A stretch of 64,000 nt of DNA from assembly GCA_030247855.1 (NCBI GenBank), contig JAPDRN010000030.1:1-64000 (forward strand), read 5' to 3'. A program made the position numbers and the translations under genes. The notes below the pieces were generated by a model. It saw only the letters and a list, made by a program, of their open reading frames with translations. It was not told the origin of the DNA and ran no database searches. Positions 45,466 through 56,913 of this stretch are shown piece by piece. The DNA is from Knufia peltigerae. Its lineage: Eukaryota > Ascomycota > Eurotiomycetes > Chaetothyriales > Trichomeriaceae. Each line of letters opens with the position of its first letter. Position 1 is the stretch's first letter.

Positions 45466-46076
45466 TTATCATGCTTCAGCCTGGTCCACTAGAAGCCAGA
45501 CGTTCTTCGGTCCTAATATGTTACTTTAATGTGCATGGAGTGCCTGTTAAAGAGCCACAGCACCGGCCTTTTGGACCTATATCTTCATAAAGAGATAATT
45601 CTGCGTTCGTGGCATGATTTTCGTGATTGACCTTTCCTGCTTTGTTGCAATTATCTCTACAATGAGTGTCGGCTATGCCTTCAATCTCCAATGAATATCC
45701 CAGATTGCTTATTGGACAGAGTGAGAGAGTAAATGGTCTGGCACAATGCTACTCCTGCTGCTTGATTCCAGGTAATCTTTCCCTGACTCAGATGAAGCTG
45801 ACCATCAGTCTGTGCCGACATGTGGAGTATTCCGGTGTACAAAACGACAAGCTGAAGTCCCTATTTAGCAAATTTGTGTTGATCGTGACCTTCGCGTTCA
45901 ATTGCTCTTGTTAGTCTCGGAAGAAATAGTCTATTCACTGTCGAATCGATACTATCAAGGCTCCAATGTGATTTTTGGACAAACATTTCTTTGAAAAGGA
46001 AAGAAGCTAATTCCGTATCATCAAGGTCAAAATTTGTTAAAGCCTCAGCAATCAGTGTTCGGTACAAACGAATTAC
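45466..46076. other. intergenic, 611 bp
   Basis: 3' end of the SCP2-PhyH gene and promoter of BVMO 2. It contains a consensus AP-1-type TGACTCA at 45784-45790. No gene. Confidence 0.45.
45784..45790 (+). promoter_or_regulatory. TGACTCA, AP-1/Gcn4-type bZIP site
   Basis: A consensus bZIP 7-mer about 290 bp upstream of the BVMO 2 start. Use by the neighbouring bZIP factor is unproven. Confidence 0.3.
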
Positions 46077-48353
46077 ATGGTAATCAACATGAAACCTCTG
46101 TCTGATCGCCCAGTCGATGAAAATCGAAAGATGAAGGTTGTCTGCATAGGGGCAGGGTTTTCTGGCATCTTGACAGCAATCCGCCTTCCTCAGCGCATCA
46201 AAAACCTGGACCTGGTCATCTACGAAAAGAACGATGATATTGGGGGGACATGGTACGAGAATCGGTGAGCTTGTTCTTCCTAAGGCCTATCCTGTGTTCC
46301 AATTTTTGACATTCCTTCACAGATACCCGGGAGTGGCTTGTGGTACGGCGGTCGAAATATAGTTTTCCTGCATAGCTCGAACTCGATCAGGCCAGCTGAT
46401 CTTTGCAGATATTCCGTCTCACGTCTATCAATTCACGTTCGCGAACAATCCCAGCTGGTCAAGATTTTACGCTTCTGGAGAAGAGATTCAAGAATACTTG
46501 AAAGATGTGGCTTGGAAATACGACGTAGAAAAGTACGTTCGTCTCCGGCATCATTTCCAGAGGGCCGAATGGGACGACAAGGTCCAGCAGTGGCGCTTGA
46601 CCCTCGCCAATCTCGAGACAGGCAAGGTAGGATACCAGGAATCTACTCAGCCAAAGATAATGTTTTTTGCTAATTGTACGTCCATTAGGTTGTCACCGAC
46701 ACGGCTGATGTGGTTTTGAAGGGCATGGGCCTCCTAAACACCTGGAAATGGCCCGATATTCCAGGGATTCATGACTTCAAGGGCCCTTATATGCATTCTG
46801 CCAATTGGGACGTCAATTTTGACTGGACCAACAAGAGAGTGGCACTAATAGGTGCGGGTTCTAGTGGCATTCAGATACTGCCACAGATTCAACCCAAAGC
46901 CAGAAAAGTTGTACACTTCATGAAGGGCAAGACTTGGGTCTCACCCGTAGGCTACGGCGCACAAGAAGGAGACTACTCAAATGAAGGCAAGTCGGCACCT
47001 TATTCTCTCAAAGTTCATCAACCTTGGTCATTGAGCTCATTTTCCCTGAAGCCGAGATCTCCCTCGAACAGCGCCAAATGTACCAGAACGATCCTCGTGC
47101 ATATCAAGAGTATCGACACAAGATTGAAGGTGTGATGAATAAGAGTCAACTTGTGACATTTCGGGGTACAGATATTCAGGAATTGTTCTGGAAGATGAGT
47201 GACGAATCGATGAGAGAAAAGCTTCAGAAGAAGCCGTGGATCTACAAGTCCATGCGACCAGAGTACCCACCAGGATGCCGTAGACTAACACCGGGCCCGG
47301 GATATCTCGAGGCTCTGGTTCGAGATAACGTGGAATTTGTCGGCACTGGCATCGACCGCGTTACACAGACCGGTCTCTGGGACCACAACGGCATGTTCCA
47401 CGAGGTGGACGCCATTATCTATGCGACCGGCTTTGACTAGTGGGAAACCCTCTGCGCGACCGTCCCATTGCAGATGCTGACTGGGTGTAAACACAGTTCC
47501 TTCAATTCAGCAGCTACACCCTTCATCGGTCGTGATGGGGTCACATTGGAGGAGGTATGGACGCCACAACCCGAAGCATATCTCTCTCTGTGCGCCCCTA
47601 GGATGCCCAACCTCTTCTTCCTACTTGGCCCCAACGGCGGACCAGGCGCAGGATCCTTCATCGCCATGCTCGAACACGTTGTCGAATACATCATAAAATG
47701 TATAAGCAAGCTGCAGAGGGAGTATATTTCGTCGATGGAAGTCTCGTAAGGAAATCGGCTCGCTCATTGCGCCATTATTGTAGATGCAGGAGTCTAACCA
47801 CACCATTCTTCCAAATGTAGTGAGACGGCACATCGTGCATTTTCCGAGCATGTCGACAATTACTTTGCCAGAACCATATTCACATACAAGGTGAGCCACT
47901 CGCCGTGCTGCCTCGTTGCACGGGCGTATATCCCGTAACAAAGTCGCGTATCACTAATCAAAGCAGTGCAAATCGTGGTTCAAGCGAAACAATGAAGAAG
48001 GTCGGATCGTCGGTTTGTGGCCTGGATCCTCTGTCCATGCCCAGGAGGTTCTCAAAACTCCCCGGTTCGAGGACTTTGAGTTTGTTCACATGCCCGAGAC
48101 TCGCAGCAACATCATGAACTGGTTAGGGAACGGATTGACCACGGCGCAAGAAAGCGACGAGAAAACCACAGCTTACCTGGACAACGTCGATATCCCACCC
48201 GTCCTCAACAAAGGTTGCCGACCTAGGAACCTGGCAATTGCGACCAGACGAGTCTATACGCCTGATCAGTACACCCCTTCACGAAACACCGCCGACACGA
48301 AAGCTGCACAGATTGAAAACTTGGCTGCTGCAGTCGCAACGCTTCCGAACTAG
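46077..48353 (+). CDS. flavin-containing Baeyer-Villiger-type monooxygenase (BVMO 2)
   Basis: Eight exons: 46077-46264, 46323-46342, 46409-46626, 46689-46986, 47052-47439, 47497-47745, 47821-47890, 47964-48353, giving 606 residues. Motifs: FAD GAGFSG (25-30), [21 protein letters not shown] across three exons, the BVMO fingerprint F172-G-H178-W182, NADPH GAGSSG near 197-202, and ATGFD at an exon end. It looks broken at first sight, but every phase closes. Exon 2 is only 20 nt; the intron at 46987-47051 begins GCAAGT (GC-AG type); the in-frame TAG at 47438-47440 is removed by a GTGGGA..ACACAG intron. It oxidises ketones to esters or lactones. Paralogue of BVMO 1 but without its tandem repeat. 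Confidence 0.85.
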
Positions 48354-49820
48354 CAGTGGGATTCTATTCTGAGATTTAGTTGGTTACCACGTCTGCTGTC
48401 GTCAATCTCACCAAAGATCTGCCAATGTGTATGTTTGTGAAATTCTTTGGAACTTCAAGTCTTAGTTACTAGACTCGAGATCAATGGTCAACTAACATTC
48501 ATTCCTCAGAAATGCATGCCTTTTCCAAATGAGACTACTTTCTCGGTATCTTTCGATGAACCAGAATCCAGCGTCTGTCTGTAGACCATGGTCAGCGCAA
48601 AGACCATGGGACGCCGATTCATCATGAGCACTTGAAGGTTGTGTTTGGTCCGGAAGGACAAGACCCGACGGAGAAATTATCAATTCTTTATTTGAGGCTA
48701 TCAATCTGAATATTTGTAACAATCAAGAAACTAAGCCCCGAAGCTGACCCTTTCATTTGGATCTCAACAACGAGCCTCATATATGTCAAGTTTAGTGCCC
48801 CTATTCGATCCCATTCATATTCACCTTGTCTTCTTTGTAGTATGATCTCGATATTTGTCGTAGTATAGAACGACGATCCAATCTTTGTTACTTGTTTTCT
48901 CGACCATGACTCTCGTCGCCCCAGTGATCAAGTCTTTGAAATTGATACTATTTAGCAATTCTAGTTCTTTAGTCGACATAAGTCTCTTTATCACGACTCG
49001 AGCGTCGCTAACACAATTCTATACAATAATATCTTTAGTCAAACCCTCAAGCAACAGCTACTTGCACAGCCGCTGTTTCGTGCCTTGTATCGATTATTTT
49101 GATGCTGACGAGAGACCAGGCGGTGCGAACGGCTTCAAGATGGCCTCGCATGTAGACCCAAGCAGACTTCAGAGCCGAGTTGTTTCAATGATTGAGCACG
49201 TAGCTCGCCCCCGAGTAGTTCCCGCTGCTACTGGACATAACGATGCTTCGACGTTCTCTTTCAGAATGATAATCAGGCATATTCCTGCTTCACCAGGAGT
49301 CTTAGATCAAGTTGCCATGATGTTCGGTTGAACGGAGGCGTCAAGCAGACTCGTGTTAAATGAGTTGGACATTTACCTCGGATACCAGCAACGTCGGTAG
49401 TAATCAAAGCATGACTGACTTGTCGATGAACAGGGTGATAAGATTATGCGCCATTGTGGAGTAGAAATTTGTGGAGCTGTCAATGAAACGTTCCCAAACG
49501 ATGACAACCAGGGAGGAATATTCCTTGCGCTGCCACTGGTGGCCACCTACATTGGAAGCTGGAGTGGTTCTGCAAGCAGAAACGCATGAGGGACTGCGGT
49601 AGTGACTTGACGGTAACATGTTCCTGACATGGGTCGAAAGTACGTGAAGTATTGCCCCCTTTGCTGCGTTGTTAGCTAGAAACAAAGCCCTCTTCAAGAA
49701 TCTAGAATACTTCTACCCTATAATTCAACAAAATCCACTTATCAAAATCTCACAAGCTGAGTGCGGTGCCTAAAATAGCTTCGCCTGAGACAGAGCGGTT
49801 GTCTGAAGTTCTAGACGTTC
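48354..49820. other. gene-poor region, about 1.5 kb
   Basis: Locally AT-richer than the flanking genes. Open frames (for example 48885-49331) show no protein family features. It could hold decayed sequence, but I could not match it to any gene type. Confidence 0.4.
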
Positions 49821-50432
49821 ATGATGGGGATCGATGAAAATTGCGTCTCCTCTGCGCGGAGATTCAATCATGTCAGCATTCGAGTTTCAGATATGGAAAA
49901 GTCTCTGCACTTTTACGAAGTTGTCTTGGGTATGAAAAGGCTCCTGGAGTTGTCATTTGACGACCTGGCAATTGTGCTTTTGGGATACCCTGAGGGCGGT
50001 GGACCCGAGAAGGTCCTATCTAGGGAGGGAGTTCTGGAGCTGATTTGTTCCAAAGTAGGTACAAGACGTCCATCTGGCGTCTCATGTTGATAAAAACTTC
50101 AGATGTTCTAAAGAAGACCATTTACTGAGCTCTGTGGACAGCATCCGAGAGGATATGTGACGAACCCTGTCAGCCACTCCCGTCTCGGACTGGTAAAATT
50201 GTGTTTTCTGGTTCCTGACTTGAGTGGTTGTTTGGATCGTATCAAAGAGTATAATGTATCCGTGATCAAAGAGCCCGGTGCCACGCTCGGCGAGGAATTG
50301 ATAGCCAGGGCTTTGGGTGCGGCGTTCGATGGGCGTATCTGCGACCGTGCTCTACGCGAATCGGTTTCGGCTGTCAGCTTCATCGAGGACCCTGATGGAT
50401 ATTTACTCGAGTTGGTCCAGTCTTTGACTTGA
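49821..50432 (+). CDS. glyoxalase/VOC-fold protein
   Basis: Exons 49821-50054 and 50142-50432 give 174 residues. There are two beta-alpha-beta-beta-beta modules: FNHVSIRVSDMEKSLHFYEVVLGM, then VLELICSK for module 1; LGLVKLCFLVPDL, then FIEDPDGYLLELVQ for module 2. Metal ligands H17, E73 and E168 are in place, but the usual histidine at the start of module 2 is absent (LVKLCF), so metal binding may differ from classic glyoxalase I. Members are isomerases, dioxygenases, epimerases or resistance proteins. Position between a BVMO and an MFS pump suggests it serves the same pathway, perhaps as an isomerase or epimerase. Function not assignable. Confidence 0.85.
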
Positions 50433-51171
50433 ACAATGAATCTAGATGAGAAAGGCAAACAGCGTTGCAGAGGCTTCAGCTGACACATGAATTACGTTGG
50501 CCACAATTAAAATGCTCCCAACACCCGGTCTATACTGCTGACAGGTAGATCATCGTGCCTGAAAGGAAGGACAGTTTCGATCACCGATATATGAACGCTG
50601 TCAGGAGTCGATACAGTAATGCTAGCCATCATTGTGATCAATGTCGATTCGCGACATGTTGCTCAAGCTAAGAGAACTTGGATATCTGGTAACGCCGCCC
50701 GCGTCTTTTGTGTTTTAGTGCCACCATATTTGGGCTGAGAACTTCTTGGCTACCCTCTGACTATATTGGTATAAGCTTGGAATACCTGAAGTACAGTGGG
50801 AGACATCGAGATAACTTGTTATGTTGGTAGAACATAGATGATGCTTTAATTCGGTGGATTTCCTTAGGTTGTCGCCGCCATCCGTCCCACTTTATGCAAC
50901 GCACAGTACAATCTCAAATAACTCCTGTCGATCCGTAATCAGAATCTTTGTCACCATCGACTGACCAGTCTAGCACACATCTCTCCCAAAGTTAAATGGA
51001 ACCAAATATTGCGGGGCCCCACGATATGTGTCTATGGTCGTGGTACGTACCCACCTTATAAGGCATTGGTGCTCCTATTCCAGTATTAAAGCGCTGGAAA
51101 GGACGCTGCGCTTGCAATCTGTATCTGACTTTCATCTCAAATACCATTCTTCGTCCGACTAATAAACGACA
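50433..51171. other. intergenic, 739 bp
   Basis: 3' end of the VOC gene and promoter of the MFS gene. No distinct motif or gene seen. Confidence 0.45.
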
Positions 51172-53243
51172 ATGTCCGAGATTCAGCGCATTCAGCCGAT
51201 CACGAATTTACAGCGTATCGAGCTTGAGCATGCTCAACATGACTCTGGCACTGTTGAAGACTTTCAAAACTCTCGTGCTCTCACCACAGATCAGTCCAAG
51301 CTCAATGCAAAATACATCCTGAGGCTGGCGTCCGCCGTAGCAGGAATCTCGCTCGGAACAGTGTCTGCATATTGGGGATTCAGCCCCCCTGCGGCTATAC
51401 TTGCAGATATCAGTGCTGATCTTGGTCAGGACCTTCACAGAAACTAGAAAGAGGTTCCCACTTACCGTTTAATAGGTGGTTCCGAGAATGCAAGCCTATT
51501 CAGCATCGTCTGGACTGCTGCTTGTGCTGTAGCCATCATTTTGTTCGGTCGCCTGTCCGACAAATTCGGCCGGCGTTACTTCGTTATTGGAGCTTCTGTT
51601 ATGGGCATTGTGGGAGGTATCATTGCCTCCACTGCCCGGTCCATGAACGTTCTGATTGGCGCCAATGTGTTGCTTGGGCTCTCTGGAGGAGTGCACACAT
51701 GCTATGGTCTGACGGTGGGAGAAATCTGCCCCAACAGGTACAAACTCCTAGGGATCACCCTCTGTGTCATCCCTAGTCTCCTCCCTACAGGCTTTGGAGC
51801 GTACATTTGTGAGTACAAGACACCCCAGTTCTCATGTTCGAGTGGCCATCTGATAAAAAGCTCCTAGCGCTTCGACTTATAAACACCGGTGCTGGTTGGC
51901 GATGGTGCTACTATAGCTACATCATTATGATGGGCACTGCAGCTGCATTGCAATTCCTATTCTACTTTCCTCCGAGCTTCCGACAGCTGCACGGCGGTAA
52001 CAGGACAGTGTTCGAGGAACTCAAACGGATCGACTGGGTGGGAATATTCTTGATGACCTCCGGCTTGTCTATGTTCTTACTCGGCGTCTCATGGGGTCAG
52101 ATCCTTTGCACTTATCTTGTTGATTCTCATTCTTACCTTTGACTTTTAGGCGGATCTCCTCTCCCCTGGACATCGGCTCGGATATTAAGCCTCCTCATCG
52201 TCGGAGGTGTCACATTGATTGCCTTTGTCATCTATGGTGAGAGCAAGCCTCCTCCTGGGCTGCGTCTTCCGCTCACATTGTCGCCAGAAATCTACTCGGG
52301 AGTTCCTAACCCTCTAGTCCCAATGTATTTCTTTAGGGACATTCGAGGTTTCACCTGTCTTGTGATCGTTTGCGGCATCTCTGGTGTAGCTTACGTGGGG
52401 CCCAGCATCATTTGGCCCACGCAGGTTGCCAACATATACGGCCTGACGGCGTCCTCGTGGGAAGAGACCGCGTGGTTGTCGACGACCATTGCTTTCGGCA
52501 TTATGGCTGGGATCTTGCTGTGGGGTCCTATGGTCGCGGTGGTCAAACACGTCAAATGGCAGGTGGTTACCCTTGCCGTCATGGTCACGGCCTTCTCTGG
52601 AGCAATGGCCACGAGCAACCAAAACAACCGTGGACAAAGTGCGGCATTGTCTTTCCTGACGACACTCCCGGGTGGAATCCTTGAGCTTATCCCAGTGTCA
52701 CTGGTGCAAATGGAAGCCAATGACGCCGACCTGGGTACTGTTTTCGCCATTCTCTTCCTGATTCGGACAGCTTTGGGCTCCATCTTCGCGACCATATACA
52801 TAGCTATTCTCTCCAACAGACTTCCCACTGAGATTGCGGCAAAAGTTCCGGCCGCTGCAATTGCTGCAGGTCTACCAAAGTCATCTCTCGTCGACTTACT
52901 TCAAGCTACGGCCACAGCTACTGCTAAAGCATTTCAGGCGGTTCCAGGAATGACCCCTGAGATCCAGAATGCGGTAATCGACGCACTGGTCTCCGCGCGC
53001 TCTACAGCATATTCTTACATCTATTATGCTTCGATTCCTGTCAACATGTGTGGAGTTATCGCTGCTCTGTTTCTCCGAGACTATGATCATCTGCTTAATA
53101 GTCACGTTCCGCGTCAAATTTATAAACATGGTCGTGGTGCAGATGTCGATCAAGAGGATCCATCAGCCATCACCAAGCAAGCCGATGACAATATTGACAC
53201 AAAAGAGGAACGCAAGGAAGTTGAAAACACGGCCTCCAGCTAA
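51172..53243 (+). CDS. TRI12-family MFS transporter
   Basis: Exons 51172-51424, 51476-51808, 51868-52095 and 52150-53243 give 635 residues. About 14 membrane segments are expected. MFS signatures: FGRLSDKFGRRYFVIGA between TM2 and TM3, GGVHTCYGLTVGEICPNRYK, and the TRI12-like GAGWRWCYYSYIIM, RIDWVGIFLMTSGLSMFLLGVSWGG and RDIRGFTCLVIVCGISGVAYV. Close families export fungal metabolites or carry siderophores across the plasma membrane. N- and C-termini are hydrophilic and cytosolic. In this group it could export an end product or import the substrate. The direction is not visible in sequence. Confidence 0.93.
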
Positions 53244-53672
53244 CGTAGGCATGCGCAGCTCAGTGGGAAGAATGCATGCCTTTTCAATATCATTAGGTGT
53301 CTACTGCAAGCGCATTACGAATCCGGTCTATAGATCTGTTAGAGAATTCTGAGACAGGATGCCGCCTCCGGTGCTGCTTGTGCGCAGGGGTATCTAAGGG
53401 AGACTCTACGTGAAATGGGAAAAGGATCCAATCAGCCACAGGCTACGAAATCTCATAGGCCGAACGAACATTCTTCAGATGAGCGCACATACTCAAGTGA
53501 ATTGAGTACGTCCGAAATCTCGAGAATCATCACCATCCCGTCAGGTCCCATTGAGGACTGACACAAGCCCTGGCCAATACAAGGCAGAAAGACTCCCCCT
53601 GACCTATCCGAAGCCATATTCCTAATGTTAGATACAACAATCATACAAACGTCGTGTAAGAGTAGATCTCCT
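53244..53672. other. convergent intergenic region, 429 bp
   Basis: 3' ends of the MFS gene and the SnoaL-like gene. No gene seen. Confidence 0.45.
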
Positions 53673-54137
53673 TCAGTTGGACTTCAAAGATCCATCCTCC
53701 AGCACCAGTCCAGCTCGTTGTAGTACATCGGCCAAGACTGCACTATCGACCATTTCCTCTTGATGGACGACTTTTGTCCCGTCCTCGTTCGCGGTACTCG
53801 TAATGATATACTCCTGCTTATATGGTCCAAAATAACCAACGTTGTCGGCCTTTCCAAATAGGACAAATATTCTCTTGTCCACGTCGACAATCGTCTTGGA
53901 CTCGTCGAAGCTCAGATCCCAGCGATGTCCTTCGCCCTCGAAAAACATGGGTTTGACGTTTTTGACCCATTGCGCGAAAGCTTCGTTGTCCATTGCCGGC
54001 TGCTTGATTGATTCGGGTTTCATCTCGTGAATGCAGTGATCGGCACGACACCCAAGCAATGTCTCTACGTCCAACGTTTCAATCCCCCTCATCACCACAG
54101 AGGCAAGCTCGAGAAGCTGGGAGCGTGTGGCTGTCAT
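53673..54137 (-). CDS. SnoaL/NTF2-like protein
   Basis: A single exon of 154 residues with an NTF2-like cone fold. An N-terminal helix (LLELASVVMRGIETLDVETLL) is followed by CRADHCIHEMKPES, FAQWVKNVKPMF and a curved sheet with KTIVDVDKRIFVLFGKADN and YIITSTANEDGTKVVHQEEMVDS. Relatives include polyketide cyclases, dehydratases, ester or ketone isomerases and binding proteins. His37 or Asp33 near the pocket could be catalytic, but this is a guess. Small proteins of this kind are common in fungal secondary metabolism and catabolic clusters. It is the last gene that fits the proposed group. Confidence 0.8.
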   Translation of the reverse strand: MTATRSQLLELASVVMRGIETLDVETLLGCRADHCIHEMKPESIKQPAMDNEAFAQWVKNVKPMFFEGEGHRWDLSFDESKTIVDVDKRIFVLFGKADNVGYFGPYKQEYIITSTANEDGTKVVHQEEMVDSAVLADVLQRAGLVLEDGSLKSN

Positions 54138-54443
54138 GTTACAGTTGGTGTGCTAACTCAGAGTGAAGAACACGCGCATGATGATGTCCGATCATCGCTA
54201 CTGCAGTTGGAGTATCCAGGACACATAGATATACCGACACATGTATTCAGGCCCTCCATCAGTCCAGATATTTCTCGCAACCCTTCACATGTCAGCTTCG
54301 TCAGAGTAGCCAATTTCTGCAAGTGTCAAGGACGACCAAATGCCAATATCACCAGTGCAAGACGTCCAAGCAGAAGCCAAGGAGGACTGTAAATCTCGAA
54401 TGAAAGAAGGACTCATCGACACACTGTATGCACAGTCGGCCAC
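54138..54443. other. intergenic, 306 bp
   Basis: Promoter of the SnoaL-like gene and the 3' end of the kinase gene. Nothing else seen. Confidence 0.45.
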
Positions 54444-56275
54444 TCAACGTCTGTCGCGCTTACTTCCTGGCCGAGTCTGACTGTGTCCATCGAGGGCTTC
54501 GGGCTCTGCAAAAGCTGCTGATGCGGTGCGTTTTTGAGACTGTATAGGCACCGCGGGAGATGCGGACATTTTCTGACCTCGATTTTTGACAGCAGTCGCC
54601 CATCTTTCCTCCAATCTCTGACGAAGAGCCTCTGGCCAGCTTGCATCCATTGACAGGTGCTCAGGTGCAGATGGTGGACATGGCAGGGATGATTCCTGAG
54701 GTACCCACACAAGACGTTCGGCAAATGCCTCCCAAAATGCATCGTCCTTGTCCAAAGCTGCATCTCCGCTGATGAGGTTGTTCAATTCGTCCGAAGTGCA
54801 CGCAAGAGACAAGTGTTGCAAATCTCCAGTCTGCTGTGCGAGCTCAGCCTCCCTCTCCAAACATTCTCGTCGACGGTCGCTGATTTCTCGCAAGAGATCT
54901 CTCACCTTCGGTCTGTCTTGAATTCTCATCCTCAAGCACCTTTGAACCAGCTCGAGAAGTCCAGCGCTATAATTTCGGGTAATACCACTCTTGAACCTTT
55001 TCACGATGTTCACTCCGTCGAAAGATCGTTGCTTTCCCATGAGGATGGAATTTATCTGGTTGCTGAGAGTCTCAATTTCATCGAGAGTCAACAAACTCCA
55101 CATCACTACACCGACGGCCCAAATATTTGCTTGTGACATGATTTTATGCTGGTCTCGACGTAATGAATTGATCCCGGGCTGCATGAAATAATATTTCTTG
55201 TAGTCCGTCATCATAGGAACTCTTACTTCCTGAAAAGCTGTCAGATAACTCCCCGGAACAGGATAGGACTTACTGGAGGATGCCACAATTTTGTACCATT
55301 CTGCAGGAATCGGGCAGTATTTCTCAGAGCCTCATACGGGTTTGTGATGATAGAGAGACCAAAGTCTGCAAATTTTGCCACTGGGTACCACTCCTTGCTT
55401 CCATCTCTCTTGACATTCGAGCCGAGAAGAACTGCAGCCCGTCAGCAAATAGCTTCCCATGAGGAAGTAGTCTACGACTCACTATTGTCAGGTTTGATGT
55501 CGTTGTGAAGGAGATATGCTTCGGGAAAGTCTTGTCCAAAGCGACTTGCCGCGAGATTCTTGAAAGGCCCAGTCTCGAATTTGACACAACCTTCTACCAA
55601 ATAGTAGAACACTTGCCACAGGAAGGCTTCCGGAAAATGCATACTAGACATCATGATTAGAAGGCTGATTTACTTTGAAGATTGGCATGCTCTCACTCCC
55701 AAGCCTTGTAGTTTAGGCGCAGTGACTCCAAACAACTGTGAGGGCAATGTTCAAAGTAATATCTGCCATAGTTGTCGCTGACATTGAAGTGCCTCAGTCG
55801 GACAATGCTGTCTGAGTTTAGTGTATTTGTTTGGGCCATAATCGCGGCCTCACGGGTGAGACCAATCTTCTTATCGTGAAGACGATCAAAAGGCCTCAAG
55901 TCAGCCACTTTCAACACGAAGTCCTGCTAGATCAGTGAGAGTCTAACGAAGGAACGAAAATCGACCTACATCGATAGTCTTCCCCGTCCCATCAACCTTC
56001 ACAAAGAGCGCCGCGGCACCAAAAGAGCCTTTGCCAAGTGGTCTGTCGAATTTCCATTCTTCCTCGTCTGATAATTCAACTCTGCTAGAAAAGAGGTGCA
56101 AAAATCTTTGTCCCGTTGGTTTGATGTTGCCCTTCGAATCGAACTCTTGCCACCCGAAGAAGTACTTGATGGGAGAGTATGGTGTAGCTTGTCGTTGGAC
56201 TGGTTTTACTGTGAAGTCTTCTCGTTCAGACGGACTCCAATTGACCTGGAAAGTGTCGAAATGGTTCGAGGTCAT
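54444..56275 (-). CDS. divergent protein kinase
   Basis: Exons 55970-56275, 55697-55923, 55483-55643, 55274-55431 and 54444-55229 give 545 residues. Kinase motifs: glycine loop LGKGSFGAAA (80-89), VLK with K107, the catalytic loop HNDIKPDN (224-231, with HND in place of HRD; D226, K228 and N231 kept), and DFG in KFADFGLS (254-256). The activation segment ends WHPPEV in place of APE. The C-terminal lobe has WAVGVVMWSLLT and a LVQRCLRMRIQDRP block. A 130-residue basic and serine-rich tail follows. All catalytic residues are present, so it is probably active, but I cannot place it in a named family. Confidence 0.85.
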
Positions 56276-56913
56276 CGTTAGCTAGCCACCTTAAATCAAC
56301 TGCTCAATTATCTTTTGTTGTAGATCTATCAAGCGGTGATACAACTTGTACTTATCCATGATGTCGCTTGCATCGGTAATCATCCTCGACAACAGCCACA
56401 ATGGGCTTTGTCCCGAATCCGTCGGACCTCGCATTGTTTACATGCCGAGGGGTTAGCAAATGATTGTTGAGTGTCATCTTGAGAGTCAATCACAATCAGA
56501 GTCATCTTGATGACCTTATTCTATGCGCTCACGATATTAGTCCGTAACAAGTCGTTCATCTCACATGTAATTCCGAAAGACTTCAAGACTGCTTATATAA
56601 GCAAAATATTTCAGGGGATACTCGAACCAGTCAGTAGGTGAAAATGAAATTCGTATTGGGTATCGAAAAAGCAATTTACGTCGCAAGATGGAATGTATCC
56701 TCTGCGTCGTTAAGCGACCAGCAAGGATCGCAAAAAGAGCTCGACGCTCTGTCATGATGTATACAATGCAGTGTTCGTATTTTCGAGACATTCGTGCAGA
56801 ATGTGCTCGATCTCGATCTCGATTCTCGTTCATTGTGTCGAGTCTGCCACGGACTTTGCAGACAATGTGAACACTGGAGCATCACGCAATCTGCTGAAAG
56901 AAGTACATCGACC
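56276..56913. other. intergenic, 638 bp
   Basis: Kinase promoter and the 3' end of the Ada3 gene. No gene seen. Confidence 0.45.

Noticed and set aside
46077..48353. BVMO 2 as a pseudogene, because of an in-frame TAG at 47438-47440 and multiple frame breaks
   Set aside because: Splice sites with correct phases remove every stop and restore all motifs, so an intact gene is more likely.
48885..49331. Open frame of 148 codons in the gap after BVMO 2
   Set aside because: No recognisable domain, low-complexity leader, and no intron or neighbour support.
36730..54137. Reading the group as a meroterpenoid or polyketide biosynthetic cluster, because BVMO and PhyH enzymes occur in those
   Set aside because: No polyketide synthase, prenyltransferase, terpene cyclase or NRPS gene lies in the window. 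It could still lie outside it.
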